Assembly: GCF_003265345.1 (NCBI RefSeq)
Contig: NZ_QFWW01000020.1
Coordinates: forward strand, 435,566 to 499,565
Direction: 5' to 3'
Source of the DNA: Lentzea terrae
Lineage (GTDB): Bacteria; Actinomycetota; Actinomycetes; Mycobacteriales; Pseudonocardiaceae
DNA: 64,000 bases
Part shown: positions 58,996 to 64,000 of the stretch, piece after piece
How positions within the stretch are numbered: position 1 is the first letter of the stretch
Layout of the letters: each line of letters opens with the position of its first letter
Made by a program: the position numbers and the translations under genes
The notes under the pieces: generated by a model
Told to the model about the DNA's origin: nothing
What the model saw: only the letters and a program-made list of their open reading frames with translations
Databases searched by the model: none

Positions 58996-59042
58996 CAGGT
59001 CACGGGCCAGGCCCGCGGCGCGCTCGCGGGCAGGTGGGTGGT

Positions 59043-59112
59043 GGTCGTGAGTGGGTGCGGTCGCCACCCGCGGCGCAGCCGAAGGCCGTCGCGACCGCAC
59101 CCACTCACGACC
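59043..59112. repeat. 22-bp perfect inverted repeat with degenerate tandem copies to about 59220
   Basis: A 22-nt arm (59043-59064) is repeated exactly inverted at 59091-59112 with a 26-nt loop. The unit CACTCACGACCGCCGCAC recurs near 59103 and 59186, and CACTCA/CACCCACCAC variants fill the stretch up to about 59220. No credible gene reads through here. It may be a lineage-specific intergenic repeat or part of a double terminator. Confidence 0.6.
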
Positions 59113-59237
59113 GCCGCACTCACCACCCCAGCGCTCAGGACGCGGTGCCCCACCCACGAACACCGCCACCAGACCCCAGCACTCACGACCGCCGCACCCA
59201 CCACCAGCACTCAAGCCGCCGGCACCAAACCGGCGCG

Positions 59238-60251
59238 TCAGGCCGGCGGTGCCACGCTCTCGCGCTGCACCAGCACCGGCGCGATCGTCCGCCGGGGCCG
59301 AATCGACTCGCCCTCGCTGACCTGCTCGAGCAGCAGGCCGAGGGTCTCCCGCGCCACCGCCGCGAAGTCGGGCCGCACGGTGGTGAGCGGCGGGATGAAG
59401 TACGCCGCCTCCGGCACGTCGTCGAACCCGACGACGCTGACGTCGTGCGGCACCCGGCGACCGCGCTCGTGCATGGCGCGCAGCACGCCGAGCGCGAGGT
59501 GGTCGTTGGACGCGAACACGGCGGTGACCTCGGGCATCCTGGCCAGCATCTGCCCTGCCTTGTACCCGGCCGCGGCACTCCAATCAGCCGCCACCACCGG
59601 CGGCACCTCCGCGTGGTAGGTCTCCAGCGCCTGCCGCCAGCCGGCCACGCGACCGGCCGCGTCGAACCAGTCGGGGGGGCCGGAGACGTGCCACACCGTC
59701 GCGTGCCCTGCCTGCAGGAGATGGGCGGTGGCCTCGAAGGCACCGGCTCCCTGGTCCACCGTGACCAGCGGAGTGGGTCGCTCCGGGTCGCCGTCCACAG
59801 TGACCAGCGGCAGGTCGGCCGGCACGTCGGCGAGCGCGTCGGCCGCCGACGAGTTCGGTGCGATGACCACGATCCCGGCCACCCGCTGGTCGCGGTGCCG
59901 TTCGACAGCGGCCGCTATCGAATCGCGGTCGAGGACCTTCACCCTGCCGACGCTGACCGCGAACCCGGCCTCCCCCGCCGCCTCCTCGAAGGCGGACAGC
60001 AGCGAGGCCGGGCCGTACAAAGTGGAGTTCTGCGCCACCACACCGATCAGCTGAGTTTTGCCGGTGACCAACGCACGAGCCGCCCGGTTGGGCCGGTAGC
60101 CCAGCTCCTTGATGGCGGCCCGCACGCGCAGTCGGGTCTGCTCGCGGACGTTCGGGTGGTCGTTGAGCACGCGCGACACCGTCTGGTGAGACACCCCGGC
60201 AAGGCGCGCCACGTCGGTCATCGCGGGATCACGCGTGATCTTCTGGTCCAC
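59238..60251 (-). CDS. LacI-family regulator of the arabinose region
   Basis: 337 aa. N-terminal LacI helix-turn-helix and hinge (AMTDVARLAGVSHQTVSRVLN, IKELGYRPNRAARAL), then a sugar-binding core (LIGVVAQNSTLYGPASLL, VTAVFASNDHLALGVLRAM, VSVVGFDDVPEAAYFIPPLT). It probably binds L-arabinose or an arabino-oligosaccharide as inducer. The hinge helix and dimeric HTH suit the 16-bp central-CG palindromes found at six sites here. It lies between araB and the GH43-CBM42 gene and has an operator 33 bp before its GTG, so it should repress itself. Confidence 0.92.
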   Translation of the reverse strand: MDQKITRDPAMTDVARLAGVSHQTVSRVLNDHPNVREQTRLRVRAAIKELGYRPNRAARALVTGKTQLIGVVAQNSTLYGPASLLSAFEEAAGEAGFAVSVGRVKVLDRDSIAAAVERHRDQRVAGIVVIAPNSSAADALADVPADLPLVTVDGDPERPTPLVTVDQGAGAFEATAHLLQAGHATVWHVSGPPDWFDAAGRVAGWRQALETYHAEVPPVVAADWSAAAGYKAGQMLARMPEVTAVFASNDHLALGVLRAMHERGRRVPHDVSVVGFDDVPEAAYFIPPLTTVRPDFAAVARETLGLLLEQVSEGESIRPRRTIAPVLVQRESVAPPA

Positions 60252-60283
60252 GAACGGTCTCCGATCCTTGGTCTAGACCGATG

Positions 60284-60299
60284 ATGTTAGCGATAACAC
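60284..60299. promoter_or_regulatory. LacI-type operator, regulator gene
   Basis: ATGTTAGCGATAACAC differs from the perfect palindrome at two bases. It lies 33 bp upstream of the regulator start, and 36 bp past the end of the GH43-CBM42 gene. Confidence 0.75.
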
Positions 60300-60334
60300 C
60301 CGTCAGTCTCGCTTCACCACACCCATTGTGACCG

Positions 60335-61774
60335 CTATTCGAGCCGGAACGTCGCACGTCGGCGCGCGTCGCGGTCATTTCCGGGCCGGCCGGCCACCAG
60401 TCTGCCCCGGTCCTGGATGAGATAAGAATCTGCTCCAACATTCAACGAAATCGCCTTCTTGTCGGCGAGCCCAGGCAGCCGGTTGAAACTCGCCGCCCGG
60501 CCGTACGCGTCCGAGTCCTCGAACGGGTCGATGCGCACTACGTCGCCGTCGACCCGCACGTACCGGTCGGGGAAGTTCACCGACTGCAGAGCGACCGTGC
60601 CGGAGCCGAGAAATCCCGGCACGAACCGGAACTGCGAGTCGGCCAGGTCGCGCACGTTGCCGTCGACCCGCAGCCGGTACTCGTAGTGCCGCAGGTACAA
60701 CCCGTCCAGCGTGGCCAGCCGCGAGATGGGGCCGCCACGGCCGACCGGGACACCGAACGACGGCGTGCCGTCGTCGTTCCAGTGCAACCGCTGCACGCGG
60801 GTGTGCCGGTTCGGGTCGAACAGCGGATCACCGTTGATGTCGCGGTAGTCGCGGGCGTGGTAGACCAGCACGTCCATGTCGCCGACCGTGGTGAACGAGT
60901 TGTGCCCCGGCCCGTACTGCGACGTCGGCACGTGCGTCGCGAAGATCGGCTGCGGCGACTTGGTCCACGACCTGGCGTCGAGCAGGTTCGCGTTCTCGTC
61001 CGCGGTCAGCAGACCCATGCAGTAGCGGGCGTCGGTGGCGCTGGCGGAGAACGTGACGAACACCCGGCCGTTGCGGATCAGCACCGCCGGGCCCTCGTTC
61101 ACCCGGAAACCCTGCACCTCCCACGACAGCGTCGGCGTCGCGATGCGGACCGGCGTGGTCTTCAACGCGAGCGGCGAGGCCATCTCGGCGATGTAGAGGT
61201 TCGTGCCGGAGCCGACCGCCGGATCGTTCTGCGCCCACATGAAGTAGCGCTTCCCGCGGTGCGCGAACGTCGTCGAGTCGAGGGTGAACGTGTCCAGGTG
61301 CGTGATCATCTGACCGCGCAGCACCCAGCCGTCCTGACGCGGATCGGCGTTCGCGGACTCCAGCACGTAGGTGCGGATGCGGAACGGCTCGTCCTTGTCC
61401 CCTGCGGCGAAGTAGATGTACCACTTGCCGTCGATGCGGTGCAGTTCCGGCGCCCAGATGTAGCCGCCCATCTTGCCCGACGCGGGCCGGCGCCAGATCG
61501 TCCGTTCCCGCGCGGACGTCAGACCGTCCAATGTGGACGCGCCGCGGACCACGATCCGGTCGTACTCCGGCACGGATCCGGTCAGGTAGTACATGCCGTC
61601 GGTCGGCGGGGTGATGAACGGGTCGGCGCGCTGCTCGACCAGCGGGTTGCGGGTGGGCAGCTCGGCCGCCGGTTCCGGCGCGGCCACGACAGGTGCCGAG
61701 CCCGCGAGGGACAACGCGCTGGTGGCGGCGAGCACACCACCCGTGCCCAGCAGCAGGGATCTGCGGTCGATCAC
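60335..61774 (-). CDS. Secreted GH43 arabinofuranosidase-like enzyme with C-terminal CBM42 (AbfB)
   Basis: 479 aa. Tat-like signal (MIDRRSLLLGTGGVLAATSA). GH43 propeller with VEQRADPFITPPTDGMYYLT (catalytic Asp), GGYIWAPELHRIDGKWYIYF, DSTTFAHRGKRYFMWAQ and RVNEGPAVLIRNGRV (catalytic Glu), resembling the subfamily 26 arabinofuranosidases. The C-terminal 140 residues are AbfB/CBM42-like (YLRHYEYRLRVD, DSQFRFVPGFLGSGTVALQS, ISLNVGADSYLIQD), a module that binds arabinofuranosyl side chains. GTG start overlaps the stop of the GH51 gene (GTGA, 61771-61774), so the two are one operon. Confidence 0.9.
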   Translation of the reverse strand: MIDRRSLLLGTGGVLAATSALSLAGSAPVVAAPEPAAELPTRNPLVEQRADPFITPPTDGMYYLTGSVPEYDRIVVRGASTLDGLTSARERTIWRRPASGKMGGYIWAPELHRIDGKWYIYFAAGDKDEPFRIRTYVLESANADPRQDGWVLRGQMITHLDTFTLDSTTFAHRGKRYFMWAQNDPAVGSGTNLYIAEMASPLALKTTPVRIATPTLSWEVQGFRVNEGPAVLIRNGRVFVTFSASATDARYCMGLLTADENANLLDARSWTKSPQPIFATHVPTSQYGPGHNSFTTVGDMDVLVYHARDYRDINGDPLFDPNRHTRVQRLHWNDDGTPSFGVPVGRGGPISRLATLDGLYLRHYEYRLRVDGNVRDLADSQFRFVPGFLGSGTVALQSVNFPDRYVRVDGDVVRIDPFEDSDAYGRAASFNRLPGLADKKAISLNVGADSYLIQDRGRLVAGRPGNDRDARRRATFRLE

Positions 61775-63999
61775 TTGCGGCTCCTGTCCTTGACGCGGAA
61801 CACCGTGATGGAGTTCGGCGGGAACGTGTGCGTGAACGAGCTGCGCACGCTCACCTGGGTCGTGCGCGGCTTGATCGGCTGGGCGAACTCGGTGTTCACG
61901 TCGTCCGGCCTGCCCTGCAGAACGGTCACCCGCGCGGTCGACGCCACCGGCATCCCGAGGTCGATGCGAGTGCGGGCCGCGTTGTCCTGGGCGTTGACGA
62001 CCTTGACGATCAGCTCACCGGTCGCGAGGTCGCGGGTCACGACCTGGCGGAACGGTTCCGCGAGCTTGTCGTCGGTGAACTCGCCCCACTTCTGACCGTC
62101 GAGGAACAGCGCGACGTGCCGTCCGCGCACCTCGACGCGCACGTCGTAGGTGCGGCCGGTCTCGATGCTGGTGTTGTTGCTCATCAGCGTGCTCTTGCCA
62201 CCGCCGACGGCCTTCTCCACGGCCGACTGGGTGTTGTTCCAGCCGCCGAGGTTCCACCAGTAGTAGTTGCCGGTGTCCTGCACGCCGAACGCGACGAGGA
62301 AGCCCTCGCGCCCGGACTGCTTGGTGGCCTTGAGGTTCAGCGTGTAGTCGCGCCAGTTCCGGTCGCCGGCGGTCACGAGGGTGTTCTCGGCGGCGGCGTC
62401 GGACTGGACATAGGCACCGTTCACAACGTTCCAGGCGCCCTTGCCGGTCTTCGTCCACTGCGCGTCGGTACCGGAGAAGTCGTCGCTGAAGAGCTGCTGG
62501 CCGGCCGCGCTGGTAACGCGCACATCGTCGTAGGAAGCCGCGGTCGCCCACGTCGACAGACCGATCGCGCCCGTGATCGGGGCCTGGGTGGACGGCGTGG
62601 CCGACGCGGTGCTCGGCACGACCTCGTCGCCGACGTTGTTCATGAACAGCTTCTGCGTCTCGTAGCTCGCCGAACCCCACGACGCGTGGTTGTTGAACCA
62701 GATCATGTCCGGCCGCCACTGCACGTAGTCCTCATTGGACAGCAGCGGCGCGTAGGAGGCGAGCTTCACGACGTCGGCGTTGCGCTCGAGGCCGGTCATG
62801 AACGCGGCTTCGGTCAGCGCGTTGAAGTACTTGTTGTCCTGGGAGGCGTACTCGCCGAGGAACACCTTGGGACCATTGCGGTCGTAGGAGTCGTAGCGGT
62901 TGTTGTTCTCCAGGAACCAGCTCGGGCTGTTGTAGTAGTGCTCGTCGACCATCTGCACGCCGGCCTGCTTGTTGAGCTGCCACAGCCGGTCGAACGTGCC
63001 GCCGGTGTCGTCCGGGCCGGAGTTGCTGACGACCGTGATGTCCGGGTACTTGGCGTTGATGGCCTTGCGGAACTCGGTGAAGCGGGCGAAGAACTCGTCC
63101 GGCAGGTTCTCCTCGTTGCCCACCGCGAGGTGCGTGAGCTTGAACGACTTGGGGTGCCCCATCTCGGCGCGCTTGCGGCCCCACGTCGAGTCGGCGGGCC
63201 CGTTGGCGAACTCGATCAGGTCGAGCGTGTCCTGGATGTGCCGCTGCAGCAACGCGGGGTCGTTCGTGGCGCGGTTCTGGCCGCAACCGGTGACCAGGGC
63301 GGGCACGACGGGCAGCGGCATGGCGCCGACGTCCTCGGAGAACTGGAAGTACTCGTAGTAGCCGAGGCCGTAGGACTGGTTGTAGCCCCAGAAGTTCCAG
63401 TTCGTGGCGCGCTGCTCGACCGGGCCGATGGTGTCCTTCCACTGGTACGAACGGCGGCGCTCGTAGTCCGGCGCGTCGTAGCCGTAGTGGCTGCCGGTGT
63501 TGACCAGGCAGCCGCCGGGGAAGCGGACGAAGCCGGGCTTCAGGGCGGCGATCTTCTCGGCGAGGTCGCGCCGCAGGCCGTGGCCCTTGAAGGTGTCCTG
63601 CGGCAGCAGCGAGATCATGTCGAGGCGCAGGGTGCCGGTGCCGCCGCCGGTGACCAGCAGCCGGCCGGTGTTCGTCGACTTCTTCGCGCGGACCGAGCCG
63701 GAGTAGCGCGTCCAGCCGTCGCCCTTGACCTGGACCTGCACCGGGTCGCCCAACGGGTGGCCGGCCGGGTCGGTGATGGTGGCGGTCAGCGGTGTCGCGG
63801 CCTGGTCGGTGCGGGCCCAGACGGAGAAGTCGTAGCGCTGCCCCTCCTTGATCGCGATTCCGGTGTTGTAGCCCGAGTTGATGACACCCGCGGGCAGGCC
63901 GAGCTTGAGGTAACGGCGGTTGCGCTCGTTCATCCGGCCGCTGTCGTCGAACACGTCCACGGTGCCGCTGTGCGGCGCCCACGAGGTCAGGCTCGTGTA
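61771..63999 (-). CDS. Alpha-L-arabinofuranosidase, GH51-type, with inserted C-terminal lectin-like domain (5' end cut by window edge)
   Basis: About 743 codons visible; the frame runs off the right edge. GH51 landmarks: GFVRFPGGCLVNTGSHYGYD, LTHLAVGNEENLPDEFF (acid/base Glu codon 63112-63114), VQMVDEHYYNSPSWF and KVFLGEYASQDNKY (nucleophile Glu codon 62851-62853). After the catalytic barrel comes a domain of about 190 residues (LFSDDFSGTDAQWTKTGKG, VAFGVQDTGNYYWWNLGGWN) like a concanavalin/LamG fold. The terminal GH51 beta-sandwich (TTQVSVRSSFTHTFPPNSIT) follows. The visible N-terminal part resembles a carbohydrate-binding beta-sandwich. Likely secreted; the signal is outside the window. Confidence 0.9.
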   Translation of the reverse strand, partial: YTSLTSWAPHSGTVDVFDDSGRMNERNRRYLKLGLPAGVINSGYNTGIAIKEGQRYDFSVWARTDQAATPLTATITDPAGHPLGDPVQVQVKGDGWTRYSGSVRAKKSTNTGRLLVTGGGTGTLRLDMISLLPQDTFKGHGLRRDLAEKIAALKPGFVRFPGGCLVNTGSHYGYDAPDYERRRSYQWKDTIGPVEQRATNWNFWGYNQSYGLGYYEYFQFSEDVGAMPLPVVPALVTGCGQNRATNDPALLQRHIQDTLDLIEFANGPADSTWGRKRAEMGHPKSFKLTHLAVGNEENLPDEFFARFTEFRKAINAKYPDITVVSNSGPDDTGGTFDRLWQLNKQAGVQMVDEHYYNSPSWFLENNNRYDSYDRNGPKVFLGEYASQDNKYFNALTEAAFMTGLERNADVVKLASYAPLLSNEDYVQWRPDMIWFNNHASWGSASYETQKLFMNNVGDEVVPSTASATPSTQAPITGAIGLSTWATAASYDDVRVTSAAGQQLFSDDFSGTDAQWTKTGKGAWNVVNGAYVQSDAAAENTLVTAGDRNWRDYTLNLKATKQSGREGFLVAFGVQDTGNYYWWNLGGWNNTQSAVEKAVGGGKSTLMSNNTSIETGRTYDVRVEVRGRHVALFLDGQKWGEFTDDKLAEPFRQVVTRDLATGELIVKVVNAQDNAARTRIDLGMPVASTARVTVLQGRPDDVNTEFAQPIKPRTTQVSVRSSFTHTFPPNSITVFRVKDRSRK

Positions 64000-64000
64000 G

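Noticed and set aside
58896..59210. Small minus-strand open frame in the gap beside araB
   Set aside because: It is made of the CACTCACGACC-type repeat and a hairpin, with no ribosome site and no recognisable protein.
1..64000. tRNA, rRNA, insertion sequence or prophage genes
   Set aside because: None seen by reading both strands; no transposase, integrase or phage structural motif appears. A dedicated search (tRNAscan-SE, ISfinder) could still find short elements that I missed.

Overview
The window is about 70% GC and densely coded. It uses GTG, TTG and possibly CTG starts, has many 1-4 nt start/stop overlaps, and several genes look leaderless. It carries typical actinobacterial families: an AfsR-type SARP regulator, an IdeR iron box, a CE1758/CE1759 flavin pair, DUF6297 and DUF4142. 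By inference it is chromosomal DNA of a filamentous actinomycete, most likely Pseudonocardiaceae (Lentzea/Saccharothrix/Actinosynnema-like). No rRNA, tRNA, CRISPR array, transposase or phage gene was seen.

Layout. 1-9.3 kb: stress and regulator genes. These are a MOSC protein (cut by the left edge), msrA, an AI-2E-family permease, an NTF2-like protein divergent from an HxlR regulator, an FAD monooxygenase, a DUF4142 protein divergent from a MarR regulator, an SRPBCC-TetR pair, a GNAT, a LexA-like regulator, and a LysR divergent from a DJ-1/PfpI protein. 9.3-15.1 kb: an orphan AbiEii-like nucleotidyltransferase fusion, a two-gene ABC exporter, and an LLM monooxygenase / MarR / FMN reductase operon. 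15.1-20.6 kb: a 14-repeat TIR-WD40 membrane protein divergent from a repeat-bearing secreted serine hydrolase. 20.6-26.5 kb: a nitrate/taurine-type ABC importer divergent from a cupin, a YciI protein, and a GMC dehydrogenase with its small subunit and an ABM protein. 26.6-31.1 kb: a broken MarR-like gene, a SARP-NB-ARC-TPR regulator, an endonuclease/exonuclease/phosphatase protein and a DUF1905 protein. 31.2-37.1 kb: an iron-box-controlled Fe3+ ABC importer whose last gene is an adenylation-carrier-membrane fusion. 37.3-42.2 kb: secreted proteins including a NucA/NucB-type DNase, a 117-bp palindromic element, two small genes and a glycosyltransferase.

42.2-64.0 kb is an arabinose / arabinogalactan utilisation region. 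It encodes a very large two-catalytic-domain GH43, a GH30 (beta-1,6-galactanase-like), a GH43-CBM42, a GH51 (cut by the right edge), the catabolic operon araB-araD-araA, and a LacI-family regulator. Copies of the palindrome ATGTTAGCGCTAACAT, exact or degenerate, lie upstream of the big GH43 (two), a surface protein with autotransporter-type repeats, the GH30, araB and the lacI-type gene itself. This defines a local regulon. Secreted enzymes would release L-arabinose, which is isomerised (AraA), phosphorylated (AraB) and epimerised (AraD) to D-xylulose 5-phosphate. The least explained items are the surface repeat protein inside this regulon, the iron-regulated adenylation/membrane fusion, the TIR-WD40/serine-hydrolase pair and the palindromic element.
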